DNA from: Thermoanaerobacterium aotearoense
GTDB lineage: Bacteria > Bacillota > Thermoanaerobacteria > Thermoanaerobacterales > Thermoanaerobacteraceae
Direction of reading: 5' to 3'
Assembly (NCBI RefSeq): GCF_009905255.1
Contig: NZ_CP047602.1
Location: 2,033,501-2,097,500 of the forward strand
Length of the DNA stretch: 64,000 nt
Part shown: positions 8,859 to 16,472 of the stretch, in pieces
Position numbering within the stretch: the stretch's first letter is position 1
Layout of the letters: each line of letters opens with the position of its first letter
Program-made: the position numbers and the translations under genes
The notes under the pieces: generated by a model
What the model saw: the letters and a program-made list of their open reading frames with translations, nothing else
The model's database searches: none
Told to the model about the DNA's origin: nothing

Positions 8859-10124
8859 ATGAATATAGTAATAATCGGAAACTCCGCTGCAATGGTTGGG
8901 GCAGTGGAAGCCATCAGAAAATACGACAAAACGTCAAATATAATCGTCATATCTGATGAAAAATACCACGTGTATTCCAGACCTTTAATATCGTATTACC
9001 TTGCAGGAACAGTTACAGAAGAAAAAATGGCTTACAGAGACAAGGATTTTTACCAAAAAAACAATGTGAAAGCCATTCTTGGTGTAAAAGCAGTATCTAT
9101 TGATGAGAATAAAAAAAATGTCATGCTTGAAAATGGCGATTTTGTATCGTACGATAAATTGCTTATAGCAACAGGTGGCAAGCCTTTCGTCCCTCCGATA
9201 AACGGCCTTGAAAAGAAAAACATCCAGACATTTATAAAACTTGACGAAGCAAAAAACTTAAAATCCAGCGTCAAACCAAACTCAAAAGTGGTCATCGTCG
9301 GAGGCGGACTTATAGGATTCAAGGCTGCAGAAGGACTTCATGAATTAGGAGCAGACGTCACTATCGTCGAGCTTGCTGACAGAATTTTAAGCACTATCCT
9401 TGACAATGAATCTGCGTCTATAGTAACAAAGAGGCTTACAGGCGACGGTATAAAGATCAAGTTAAACACAACAGTAGATGAAATCATAGGTGACGACTAT
9501 GTAAAAGAAGTCCATCTAAAAAATGGTGAAACATTGCCTGCCGACCATCTCATATTTGCAATAGGCGTAACTCCAAATGCAGACATCGTAAAAGGAACAG
9601 CTATAAAAGTCAACCGTGGTATATTGGTAGACAAAAATACGAAGACTAATCTTGACGATGTATACGCTGCTGGAGATGTCGCTGAAGGATACGATATGCT
9701 TATCGATTCAAATAGAGTCGTGCCCATATGGCCCAGTGCATACATGCAAGGAGAGATAGCTGGTCTAAACATGGTAGGCGTTGAAAGTACCACAAAAGGT
9801 ACATTCCCCATGAATTCCATAGGATACAAAGATACCTACATCATTACAGCCGGAATCATAAATCCTCCAGATAGCTCTTATGATGTGATTACAAAAGCAG
9901 ATTATGACAAAAACTCTTATAAAAAAATTGTGCTTAAAGGTAACAATATTGTAGGCTTCATACTGATAAACGATGTTGATAGAGCAGGAATATACACCGG
10001 ACTAATAAGAGATAGAATCGACGTTTCGCCATTTAAAGATCATCTTATGAAAGATGATTTCGGATACGTGTATTTCCCTAAAGACTTAAGAAAGTCAAAA
10101 ATGTTGGATCTGGAGGTGCATTAA
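8859..10124 (+). CDS. FAD-dependent pyridine nucleotide oxidoreductase, glutamate synthase small-subunit role
   Basis: A 421-residue two-dinucleotide-domain flavoprotein. The FAD motif is IGNSAAMVGAVEA at the N-terminus, the NAD(P) motif is VVIVGGGLIGFKAAE (about 145-160), and the second FAD motif is VYAAGDVAEG (about 270). Its start follows the ferredoxin stop at once, with AAGGAGG ahead. It resembles NADH:rubredoxin reductase and NirB-like proteins. In this operon it plausibly takes electrons from NAD(P)H and passes them through the ferredoxin to the FMN subunit, replacing classical GltD. NADH versus NADPH is not decided. Confidence 0.85.
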   Translation: MNIVIIGNSAAMVGAVEAIRKYDKTSNIIVISDEKYHVYSRPLISYYLAGTVTEEKMAYRDKDFYQKNNVKAILGVKAVSIDENKKNVMLENGDFVSYDKLLIATGGKPFVPPINGLEKKNIQTFIKLDEAKNLKSSVKPNSKVVIVGGGLIGFKAAEGLHELGADVTIVELADRILSTILDNESASIVTKRLTGDGIKIKLNTTVDEIIGDDYVKEVHLKNGETLPADHLIFAIGVTPNADIVKGTAIKVNRGILVDKNTKTNLDDVYAAGDVAEGYDMLIDSNRVVPIWPSAYMQGEIAGLNMVGVESTTKGTFPMNSIGYKDTYIITAGIINPPDSSYDVITKADYDKNSYKKIVLKGNNIVGFILINDVDRAGIYTGLIRDRIDVSPFKDHLMKDDFGYVYFPKDLRKSKMLDLEVH

Positions 10125-10125
10125 T

Positions 10126-10857
10126 GTGAGGACAATCGATGCAAAAGATATGCATTACAAAGACTTAAACGAAATGATAAAAGAATTAGTCAATGCAGGA
10201 GAAGATGTAATAAACTTAAAAAACGTAAACGGACAAAGGTATATAGGAGATAACTTAAATGGCAGTACAAAAATAAACATAGAAGGTACGCCAGGAAATG
10301 ACTTAGCCGCATTTATGGACGGATTGACGATTGAAGTGTTTGGCAATGGCCAAGACGCCATCGGAAACACCATGAACGACGGAAGCATAATAGTCCACGG
10401 TCATGTTGGAGATGTTGTTGGATACGGCATGAGAGGCGGTTCCATGTATATAAAAAACGATGCCGGATACAGAGTAGGTATCCACATGAAGCAGTACAAA
10501 GACAAAGTTCCAGTAGTCGTAATAGGTGGAACGCCAGGAGACTTCTTTGGTGAATACATGGCAGGCGGTTGTATGATAGTGTTAAATTTAAGCAACAAGA
10601 AAGATATCGTGGGTGAATATTGCGGAACAGGAATGCACGGCGGTGTCATATATTTAAGGTGCAACGACGTAGAAGATTACAAGCTTGGAAAAGAAGTCAT
10701 AAAGGAAGAAGCGACAGAAGAAGATTTAAAGGAAATAAGCAAATACATCAAAAATTTTTCATCGTATTTCAAGTACGACTACGATAAAATCATGAACCAC
10801 AAGTTTATAAAGTTGCATCCTGCAGGTCATAGACCGTACGGAAAACTGTATGCATAA
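10126..10857 (+). CDS. glutamate synthase, GXGXG (alpha-helix-like beta roll) subunit
   Basis: Starts with GTG at 10126, nine bases after GGAGG. The 243 residues show repeated GxGxG turns (GNGQDAIGNTMNDG, GHVGDVVGYGMRGG, GGTPGDFFGEYMAGG) forming the right-handed beta helix that in full-length GltB is the C-terminal domain. It is known as GltB3 when encoded alone. It is the last gene of the operon, followed by a strong bidirectional terminator. The domain is structural and links amidotransferase and synthase sites. Confidence 0.88.
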   Translation: MRTIDAKDMHYKDLNEMIKELVNAGEDVINLKNVNGQRYIGDNLNGSTKINIEGTPGNDLAAFMDGLTIEVFGNGQDAIGNTMNDGSIIVHGHVGDVVGYGMRGGSMYIKNDAGYRVGIHMKQYKDKVPVVVIGGTPGDFFGEYMAGGCMIVLNLSNKKDIVGEYCGTGMHGGVIYLRCNDVEDYKLGKEVIKEEATEEDLKEISKYIKNFSSYFKYDYDKIMNHKFIKLHPAGHRPYGKLYA

Positions 10858-10903
10858 ATAAAACCCATAGGAAGAATAATCTCTCCTATGGGTTTTATTG
10901 CTT
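10857..10903. terminator. bidirectional terminator after glutamate synthase operon and msmX
   Basis: AATAAAACCCATAGGA (10857-10872) pairs perfectly with TCCTATGGGTTTTATT (10884-10899), loop 11 bases. A/T flanks on both sides serve both converging genes. Confidence 0.9.
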
Positions 10904-12018
10904 TATCTATTTAATATCGTCTGCTCTGTCTGCTTGTCAAACAGATGGAGTTTATTTGTATCAAGACCGATTTTGATTATATCGCCAGCCTTTGCTGTCG
11001 ATCTTGGATCAACTCTCGCTGTAAGCGGCTGTCCTTGCAAATCAAGGTAGAGATATGTTTCAGAACCCATAAGCTCTGTAACATCTACTTTAGTCTCAAT
11101 AACGCTATCTGGATATGCTTCAAGGAAAACTTCCTCGTCATGCAGATCTTCTGGCCTTATGCCCAATACAACTTCTTTGCCTATATAGCTTTCATCTTTT
11201 AACCTCTTTACGATTCCATCTGGAACCACAACTTTAAAGCCTTTGAAAGATGCATAAACTTTTCCGTTTTCACTTTCAAGTCTTGCATCTATGAAATTCA
11301 TCTGTGGACTTCCAATAAAACCTGCAACAAACAAATTATCAGGATGCTCATATATTACTTGCGGCTTATCTACCTGCTGTATAACGCCATCTTTCATGAC
11401 GACTATTCTTGATCCCATCGTCATAGCCTCTGTCTGATCGTGTGTTACGTATATAAATGTCGTCTGCAATCTGTCATGAAGCTTTGCAATCTCTGTCCTC
11501 ATCTGAACCCTAAGCTTTGCATCCAAGTTTGAAAGAGGCTCATCCATGAGGAACACCTTAGGATTACGAACTATAGCACGCCCTAAAGCAACCCTCTGCC
11601 TTTGTCCTCCTGACAATGCCTTTGGCTTTCTCTTTAAATAATCTTCTATGCCAAGTATCCTGGCTGCTTCCTTTACTTTTTGGTCTATCTCTGCCCTTGG
11701 CACTTTTCTAAGCTTTAAGCCGAAAGCCATGTTGTCATAGACTGTCATGTGTGGGTACAGAGCATAGTTCTGGAATACCATCGCTATATCCCTGTCCTTT
11801 GGTGGCACATCATTTACTAATTTTCCGTCAATATATAACTCTCCTTGACTTATCTCCTCAAGACCAGCAACCATCCTCAATGTAGTAGATTTTCCGCATC
11901 CAGATGGTCCAACTAAGACTATAAATTCTTTGTCTTTAATCTCCAAGTTGAAATCTTTAACAGCCGTCACTCCACCCTGATATGTTTTGTATACATGCTT
12001 AAGAATAACATCAGCCAT
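10903..12018 (-). CDS. msmX: multiple-sugar ABC transporter ATP-binding protein (MsmX/UgpC-like)
   Basis: Shared ATPase for carbohydrate uptake ABC transporters. Walker A GPSGCGKST, signature LSGGQRQRVALGRA, Walker B VFLMDEPLSNLD, and a C-terminal regulatory OB-like domain (about 235-371) typical of the MalK/MsmK group. Length 371 is usual. No permease or binding-protein gene is next to it, which fits an all-purpose ATPase serving several unlinked transporters, as described for MsmX in Bacillus. The ribosome site is AAGGGGG. A promoter and a LacI-type operator-like palindrome lie upstream. Confidence 0.9.
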   Translation of the reverse strand: MADVILKHVYKTYQGGVTAVKDFNLEIKDKEFIVLVGPSGCGKSTTLRMVAGLEEISQGELYIDGKLVNDVPPKDRDIAMVFQNYALYPHMTVYDNMAFGLKLRKVPRAEIDQKVKEAARILGIEDYLKRKPKALSGGQRQRVALGRAIVRNPKVFLMDEPLSNLDAKLRVQMRTEIAKLHDRLQTTFIYVTHDQTEAMTMGSRIVVMKDGVIQQVDKPQVIYEHPDNLFVAGFIGSPQMNFIDARLESENGKVYASFKGFKVVVPDGIVKRLKDESYIGKEVVLGIRPEDLHDEEVFLEAYPDSVIETKVDVTELMGSETYLYLDLQGQPLTARVDPRSTAKAGDIIKIGLDTNKLHLFDKQTEQTILNR

Positions 12019-12040
12019 CTTTCGATATCCCCCTTAAAAT

Positions 12041-12088
12041 GGTAAACGTTTGATACTTATATTATAATATTATTTTTCAGTATTTCAA
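12041..12088 (-). promoter_or_regulatory. msmX promoter with LacI/CcpA-type operator-like palindrome
   Basis: On the minus strand, TTGAAA (12083-12088) and TATAAT (12061-12066) are 16 bases apart. Just downstream, over the likely start point, is GTATCAAACGTTTACC (12041-12056), centred on the palindrome AAACGTTT, as in LacI-family sugar repressor and cre sites. Sugar control is inference. Confidence 0.55.
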
Positions 12089-12135
12089 ATATACAATACC
12101 TATGATATTTACATCTTTTTTTTGTACATTATTAA

Positions 12136-12225
12136 TCATCTGTTTTTTCTCAAGCCGTCTAAGTATCTAAACCACATGTAAACAAGTATTGAATCTATAG
12201 AAACAATCAAGATAAATTTAAGCAC
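12136..12225 (-). CDS. 29-residue single-span membrane peptide
   Basis: GTG at 12225 with GGAGG six bases ahead opens a 29-codon frame ending in TGA. The product begins MLKFILIVSIDSILVYMW and ends with a charged tail RYLDGLRKNR, that is, one hydrophobic span and a positive C-terminus. It begins 17 bases after the CBO0543-like gene on the same strand, so the two are probably cotranscribed. I do not recognise it. Support comes from the ribosome site and the typical small-membrane-protein layout. Confidence 0.55.
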   Translation of the reverse strand: MLKFILIVSIDSILVYMWFRYLDGLRKNR

Positions 12226-12242
12226 GCTTATCCTCCATTCAA

Positions 12243-12698
12243 TTATCTTTCATTTCTCATCCACGGTGCTAATCTAAATATTGTAATCAGATTGCCTAAA
12301 GACATCAACGCCAAGACGTCTATCGTAATGCTGTAAAAGTAATGCCAATGCACGTATTTAAGAGCACCAGACAATTTTAATGCGTACTCTAATCCAAAAA
12401 ACAAAGCAGTAGACACAAAAACATTTATAAGCCTCAATATTCTATTCTCCGGATAAGTCTGTGCGTATAATATGCCTATCGTAAATGGCGCACCAAATGT
12501 AAAAAAGAATGATGAATTGAAAATTTTTAAAATATCGTGCCTAAAATCGTATAATTCTAAGTGAAATGCCATATTGTCAATTATTAACTGACAAATAGAA
12601 GCCATGACTCCTGCCCATATCGTATATTTTATCTGTTTAAAATCAATAAGCAAGATGAAAATTAACCAAGATGCTATAAAAGTCATCAACCACTGCAT
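12243..12698 (-). CDS. CBO0543-like integral membrane protein
   Basis: 151 residues, four or five hydrophobic segments (about 2-20, 26-42, 62-82, 88-108, 118-140). AAGGGGTG precedes the ATG. It looks like the small multi-spanning CBO0543 family common in spore-forming Firmicutes, whose function is not known. The C-terminus is short and charged. The 29-residue membrane peptide follows on the same strand. Confidence 0.6.
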   Translation of the reverse strand: MQWLMTFIASWLIFILLIDFKQIKYTIWAGVMASICQLIIDNMAFHLELYDFRHDILKIFNSSFFFTFGAPFTIGILYAQTYPENRILRLINVFVSTALFFGLEYALKLSGALKYVHWHYFYSITIDVLALMSLGNLITIFRLAPWMRNER

Positions 12699-12755
12699 AA
12701 CATCACCCCTTCAAAGTCTCATTATTGATTATTCCCTCAATGATTTATAAATATG

Positions 12756-12784
12756 TTGACACATTCAGTTTTTAATGATATCAT
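12756..12784 (+). promoter_or_regulatory. promoter of the lysine riboswitch/lysA transcript
   Basis: TTGACA (12756-12761) and TATCAT (12779-12784) are 17 bases apart, placing the start near 12791, about 30 bases ahead of the aptamer. Confidence 0.7.
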
Positions 12785-12819
12785 ATTAAAAAATAAATAC
12801 TATGTACCTCATCTTCCTT

Positions 12820-13012
12820 GAAGGTGAGGTAGAGGAGCGGAGCATCAAGAGTAACATGCAATAGGTTTTAAGGAACCGATGATTGCATGTGAAAGGGATA
12901 AATCCGCCGAAGCGTGTAGATACCTTAATATCTACATAGCTGGGCCTATGCATAAGATGTATAGGACTGTCACAAGTAGTTAACCCGGACTATTTGTGAT
13001 GAGCTATCTCGC
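12820..13012 (+). promoter_or_regulatory. lysine riboswitch (L box) aptamer
   Basis: The conserved L-box landmarks appear in order: GGTGAGGTAGAGG, ATCAAGAGTA, GTGAAAGGGAT, CCGCCGAAG, AGCTGGGCC, GGACTGTCAC and GAGCTATCTC. P1 pairs GAGGTAG (12826-12832) with CTATCTC (13004-13010). The downstream gene is lysA, the last step of lysine synthesis, so lysine-dependent shut-off is expected. An extra upstream element ACCTCA (12806-12811) can pair with TGAGGT (12825-12830) and would compete with P1. Confidence 0.95.
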
Positions 13013-13033
13013 TAAGGGAAAGGAGGTATTTCT

Positions 13034-13069
13034 ATGTCTATTGATACACAGCTAAAGAAAATACCTTAG
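13034..13069 (+). CDS. lysine-codon leader peptide inside the lysA terminator (candidate)
   Basis: ATG at 13034 follows a consensus AAAGGAGG (13019-13026) at 7 bases and encodes MSIDTQLKKIP then TAG. The two adjacent Lys codons (13055-13060) lie in the loop of the terminator, and the frame covers the whole 5' arm. A ribosome waiting for lysyl-tRNA would block that hairpin, as in classical attenuation. No homology supports the peptide; the evidence is the ribosome site, the Lys pair and the position. Confidence 0.5.
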   Translation: MSIDTQLKKIP

Positions 13070-13080
13070 CTGTTTTTATT
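13048..13080 (+). terminator. riboswitch-controlled terminator before lysA
   Basis: ACAGCTAA (13048-13055) pairs with TTAGCTGT (13066-13073), followed by TTTTATTT. A competing pairing exists between AGGTATTT (13024-13031) and AAATACCT (13059-13066), which shares bases with the 3' arm and could act as antiterminator. Confidence 0.8.
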
Positions 13081-13130
13081 TATACATTGATTTTGATATT
13101 TTAAATTAATAAAGTGATGGAGATGGTTTT

Positions 13131-14468
13131 GTGTTTCAAAAGAACATGCGTATAAATTCAAAAGGTCATTTAGAAATTGCTGGGTGTGATACTGTAAAGA
13201 TAGCAAAGCAATACGGTACTCCCCTTTACGTCATAGATGAAGAACTACTAAGAGAAAATTGCCGTTCCTTCTACAACGGTTTTAAGAAAAATTATCCAGG
13301 AAATGAAGTGATTTATGCCAGCAAGGCATTTATGACAACAGCTATATGTAAAATCATAGAAGAAGAAAATTTAGGATTAGACGTAGTATCCGGTGGTGAA
13401 CTCTATACAGCGCTAAAAGCCGATTTCCCTGTTCAAAATATATATTTCCACGGTAACAACAAATCAATGGATGAGCTAACAATGGCATTGGAATACAACA
13501 TAGGCTGCATCATAGTCGACAATTGGTTTGAACTCAATATGCTAAACGAATTGGCTTTAAAGATGGGCAAGAAGCCCAATATATACTTGAGAATTTCACC
13601 CGGTGTAGAAGCTCATACCCACGAATACATTAAAACTGGTCAAATAGACTCTAAGTTTGGATTCCCTCTTTTTAACGGGGATGCTCTCGACGCCATAAAG
13701 TACGCTTTGACGCTGGATAATGTAAATCTAACTGGTTTACACTGCCATATAGGTTCACAGATTTTTAGCTATGATTCGTATAAGGCAGAAATAGATATAA
13801 TGATGAACTTCCTCAAAAAAGTAAAAGATACTACAGATTGGGAAGTCGAAAATCTGGATTTAGGTGGCGGATTTGGAATAGCTTACGTTGAAGAAGATGA
13901 CCCACAACCTATAGAGTTAATAGCAAGCGAGATAATGAAGACAGTTGAAGAATTCTCAAAAGAATTAAATATAAAAAGGCCTAACATAATCGTAGAGCCA
14001 GGTCGCTCTATAATTGGCAATGCAGGCACTACGCTTTACACTGTTGGAGCAATAAAAAACATCCCTGGCGTAAGGAAATACGTATCAGTTGACGGCGGTA
14101 TGGCTGACAATATACGCACAGCTTTGTACGGTGCTAAATACAATGCAATTGTGGCTAATAAAGCTCGCAAAATAAATCTTGAGAAAGTTTCTATTGCAGG
14201 AAAATGTTGTGAATCTGGTGACATGCTTATATGGGACATAGATTTGCCACAACTTGAAAGTGGCGATATAATAGCTGTCACATGTACAGGCGCTTACAAT
14301 TATTCAATGGCAAGCAATTACAATCGCCTTCCCCGCCCTGCTGCTGTACTTCTAAATAATGGTGAATCAGATTTAATAGTAGCTAGAGAAACATATGATG
14401 ACTTAATCAAAAATGATGTAATACCAGAAAGACTTTTAAGTGAAAAGAAAAAGATCATAAACTATTGA
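13131..14468 (+). CDS. lysA: diaminopimelate decarboxylase
   Basis: PLP-dependent alanine-racemase-fold decarboxylase making lysine from meso-diaminopimelate. The PLP lysine is in IYASKAF (about residue 64), the glycine loop is GGGFGIAY, the active-site stretch is VEPGRSIIG and the substrate Cys region is GKCCESGD. Length 445 is normal. The start is GTG at 13131 with GGAG ahead. It stands alone behind a lysine riboswitch and terminator, so expression follows lysine supply. Confidence 0.97.
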   Translation: MFQKNMRINSKGHLEIAGCDTVKIAKQYGTPLYVIDEELLRENCRSFYNGFKKNYPGNEVIYASKAFMTTAICKIIEEENLGLDVVSGGELYTALKADFPVQNIYFHGNNKSMDELTMALEYNIGCIIVDNWFELNMLNELALKMGKKPNIYLRISPGVEAHTHEYIKTGQIDSKFGFPLFNGDALDAIKYALTLDNVNLTGLHCHIGSQIFSYDSYKAEIDIMMNFLKKVKDTTDWEVENLDLGGGFGIAYVEEDDPQPIELIASEIMKTVEEFSKELNIKRPNIIVEPGRSIIGNAGTTLYTVGAIKNIPGVRKYVSVDGGMADNIRTALYGAKYNAIVANKARKINLEKVSIAGKCCESGDMLIWDIDLPQLESGDIIAVTCTGAYNYSMASNYNRLPRPAAVLLNNGESDLIVARETYDDLIKNDVIPERLLSEKKKIINY

Positions 14469-14508
14469 AAAATTAAAAGGAGCAAAATGCTCCTTTTAAT
14501 TTTTATCA
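14468..14508. terminator. bidirectional terminator between lysA and rplY
   Basis: AAAAATTAAAAGGAGCA (14468-14484) pairs with TGCTCCTTTTAATTTTT (14488-14504) with a 3-base loop. It works for both convergent genes. Confidence 0.9.
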
Positions 14509-14515
14509 AATATTC

Positions 14516-15115
14516 TTATTCATTTTCAGAAGCCGTTTCCGTAGACTCTTCTATTTCCACATCAGCATTCTTTGGCGCTACTATTGTCAATATGACTTCG
14601 TCAGAATCATCTACCTTCTCAACACCTTCAGGGACAACTACATCTTTTACAAGTATCGTATCTCCTATTCCTAAATTAGATACATCTACTACAATCTCTT
14701 CTGGAATAACCGTTGGCAGAGCCTCAACATTAAGCTCCCACTTCTGATGCTGCACTAAAAGACCTTTGCTTTCAATAACGCCTACACCTTCAAATTTAAG
14801 CGGTACTGCTGCTTCAACCTTCTCATTCATAGATACTCGCTGAAAATCTATATGTATCAGCTTTCCAGTCAATTCATCCTTTTGTTCATCTTTCAGTATT
14901 GCTTGATGTGTAGCACCGTTAACTATCAAATTGAGGAGGACATTCCTGCCGTGTTTTTGTACTATTGTGCGAAGCTTACCGGTTTCAACAGCTAGTGGAA
15001 TGCTCTCCATGCCTTTCCCGTATAGTATGGCAGGAATGTAGCCTTTTTCCTTCAGCTTGCGGGCCGCATTCTTACCCGGTGTTCTCAATACAGCTTCAAG
15101 TTCGACATTTTGCAT
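14516..15115 (-). CDS. rplY: 50S ribosomal protein L25 (Ctc form)
   Basis: 199 residues: an N-terminal 5S rRNA-binding L25 domain (about 1-90) and the C-terminal TL5/Ctc extension (about 95-185), then an acidic tail. Signature stretches are KNAARKLKEKGYIPAILYG and LIHIDFQRVSMNEKV. AGGAGG precedes the ATG. In Bacillus the homologue Ctc is also a general stress protein. The gene is single, with its own promoter. Confidence 0.95.
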   Translation of the reverse strand: MQNVELEAVLRTPGKNAARKLKEKGYIPAILYGKGMESIPLAVETGKLRTIVQKHGRNVLLNLIVNGATHQAILKDEQKDELTGKLIHIDFQRVSMNEKVEAAVPLKFEGVGVIESKGLLVQHQKWELNVEALPTVIPEEIVVDVSNLGIGDTILVKDVVVPEGVEKVDDSDEVILTIVAPKNADVEIEESTETASENE

Positions 15116-15157
15116 TGTCTCTCCTCCTTCGTATTTATTTTGTTCAATTTTTAATTA

Positions 15158-15186
15158 ATTATAGCACTATGCAGCAGAAATATCAA
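15158..15186 (-). promoter_or_regulatory. rplY promoter
   Basis: On the minus strand TTGATA (15181-15186) and TATAAT (15158-15163) are 17 bases apart. Confidence 0.7.
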
Positions 15187-15206
15187 ATTTATGTCGGCTA
15201 ATACGG

Positions 15207-15236
15207 TTGACTTATGCCTTTTAAAAAGGATATAAT
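15207..15236 (+). promoter_or_regulatory. tRNA-Arg promoter
   Basis: TTGACT (15207-15212) and TATAAT (15231-15236), spacing 18. The predicted start is about 10 bases before the mature tRNA. Confidence 0.7.
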
Positions 15237-15252
15237 GTAATATGAAGTTTGT

Positions 15253-15328
15253 GCGCCTGTAGCTCAGTGGATAGAGCGTTCGGCTCCGAACCGGGAGGTC
15301 GCAGGTTCGATTCCTGTCAGGCGCACCA
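15253..15328 (+). tRNA. tRNA-Arg (anticodon CCG)
   Basis: Cloverleaf of 76 bases. The acceptor GCGCCTG pairs with CAGGCGC, followed by discriminator A and encoded CCA. The D arm is GCTC/GAGC, the anticodon loop CTCCGAA gives CCG, and the T arm is GCAGG/CCTGT with TTCGATT. It reads the CGG Arg codon. Confidence 0.96.
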
Positions 15329-15511
15329 GAATGCTTGAAAATAGCAAATTTAGAATATATTATTTCTACCATTATTGACCATTTCGTTAACATAAACTTC
15401 TAAAGAATTCATAAAAGTCTCTTTATAGGCTTTAATTTTAATATCACACATTTTATACCACAAGCATATTATATCATTGTCATTACTCAATAATTTTTGG
15501 AGGTTGAATTT

Positions 15512-15901
15512 ATGGAATTATCAATTGAAGAAATTAAAAACTATTTTGATCTTTACAACAATAAAAAAGATGAAGGTCAAACTCATAACCACGAATTTTT
15601 AGGAAGCACCATGTTAGCAGGTGAACACGAAGAAGAGGAGCACAATCACAGATTTGCTGGTGTCACAAGCCAAGTAATAAAAGATGGCGATAGTCATGTC
15701 CATGCAATATTAGTAAGTACAGATTTTTATGAAGATCATCATCATGAAATTGGTGTAATAACTGGGCCGGCTATTGAAGTGGGTGACGGCAAGCATGTCC
15801 ATTTTGTAGAAGGCAAGACTACTGTTGATGACGACCACTATCATAAATTCGTCTTTGCAACCTTGATAGAAGATCCTATTTCAAAGCATAAACATTGCTA
15901 A
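15512..15901 (+). CDS. YmaF-like histidine-rich repeat protein
   Basis: 129 residues made of about five repeats of roughly 20-25 residues, each centred on an HxH element: THNHEF, EHNHRFAG, SHVHAI, HHHEIG, KHVHFV, HYHKF, then a final KHKHC. This is the layout of the YmaF family, of unknown function. The regular His pairs suggest metal binding, not shown. I chose the ATG at 15512, eight bases after GGAGG. A TTG-initiated frame five codons longer would contain that ribosome site. The gene is followed by its own terminator. Confidence 0.8.
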   Translation: MELSIEEIKNYFDLYNNKKDEGQTHNHEFLGSTMLAGEHEEEEHNHRFAGVTSQVIKDGDSHVHAILVSTDFYEDHHHEIGVITGPAIEVGDGKHVHFVEGKTTVDDDHYHKFVFATLIEDPISKHKHC

Positions 15902-15923
15902 GTTTTGAATCGAAATTCTAATG

Positions 15924-15948
15924 TACCCGGTAAAACCGGGTATTTTTC
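15924..15948 (+). terminator. terminator after ymaF-like gene
   Basis: TACCCGG (15924-15930) pairs with CCGGGTA (15936-15942), followed by TTTT. Confidence 0.85.
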
Positions 15949-15997
15949 ATAATACATATTTATCTTAATTAAGCCCAAAATATATTTGGGTGATTTT

Positions 15998-16354
15998 ATG
16001 AAAATAAATGGATATTTTTACAGTTTAGAAAGTGCCAATAAAGCTTCTGCCTATTTAAAAAGCATGGGATATAAATCGTACATCGACATTATCGATAAAT
16101 ACGCAGATACTTATAACGACAAGCAAAACATAGCCGGCACAGAAACAGGGCCTACGCTGGCATCGCTTGTCTTAAAATCCGGATACACTTTCGACATAAG
16201 AAAAAGTCCTCTGTTGATGTCAGATCCCATGATAAGCGGAATGGGCTATTACGATGAAACCGCTGATGCTAATATACAGCTTAACGTAGAAGTCAGTGAC
16301 GATAAGATAAACGATGTAGTAAAAGTTATCAGCTCTTTTGGCGGCATAACATAG
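15998..16354 (+). CDS. small protein of unknown function
   Basis: 118 residues starting at ATG 15998 after GGGTGA. I do not recognise the family. The first 30 residues (INGYFYSLESANKASAYLKS) look like a beta-strand and helix of a ferredoxin-like or SPOR-like fold. The C-terminal ELNV-type strand and helix (NIQLNVEVSDDKINDVVKVI) would complete it. The middle (about 60-85) is rich in Ser, Met and Gly. No signal peptide or membrane span. It has its own terminator and no obvious partner. Confidence 0.6.
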   Translation: MKINGYFYSLESANKASAYLKSMGYKSYIDIIDKYADTYNDKQNIAGTETGPTLASLVLKSGYTFDIRKSPLLMSDPMISGMGYYDETADANIQLNVEVSDDKINDVVKVISSFGGIT

Positions 16355-16386
16355 GGCTTTTTAAAGCTCTATGCTTTTTTTATTTT
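16350..16386 (+). terminator. terminator after the small unknown gene
   Basis: CATAGGGCTTT (16350-16360) pairs with AAAGCTCTATG (16363-16373) with one G-T pair, followed by CTTTTTTTATTTT. It overlaps the stop codon. Confidence 0.88.
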
Positions 16387-16472
16387 AAAATTCTCTTACA
16401 TTTTATTAACAATTTGTTAATAAAAGTTGGTTATAATTAAGTAGTATACACAAAAAGGAGGTTTAGCCGCGT

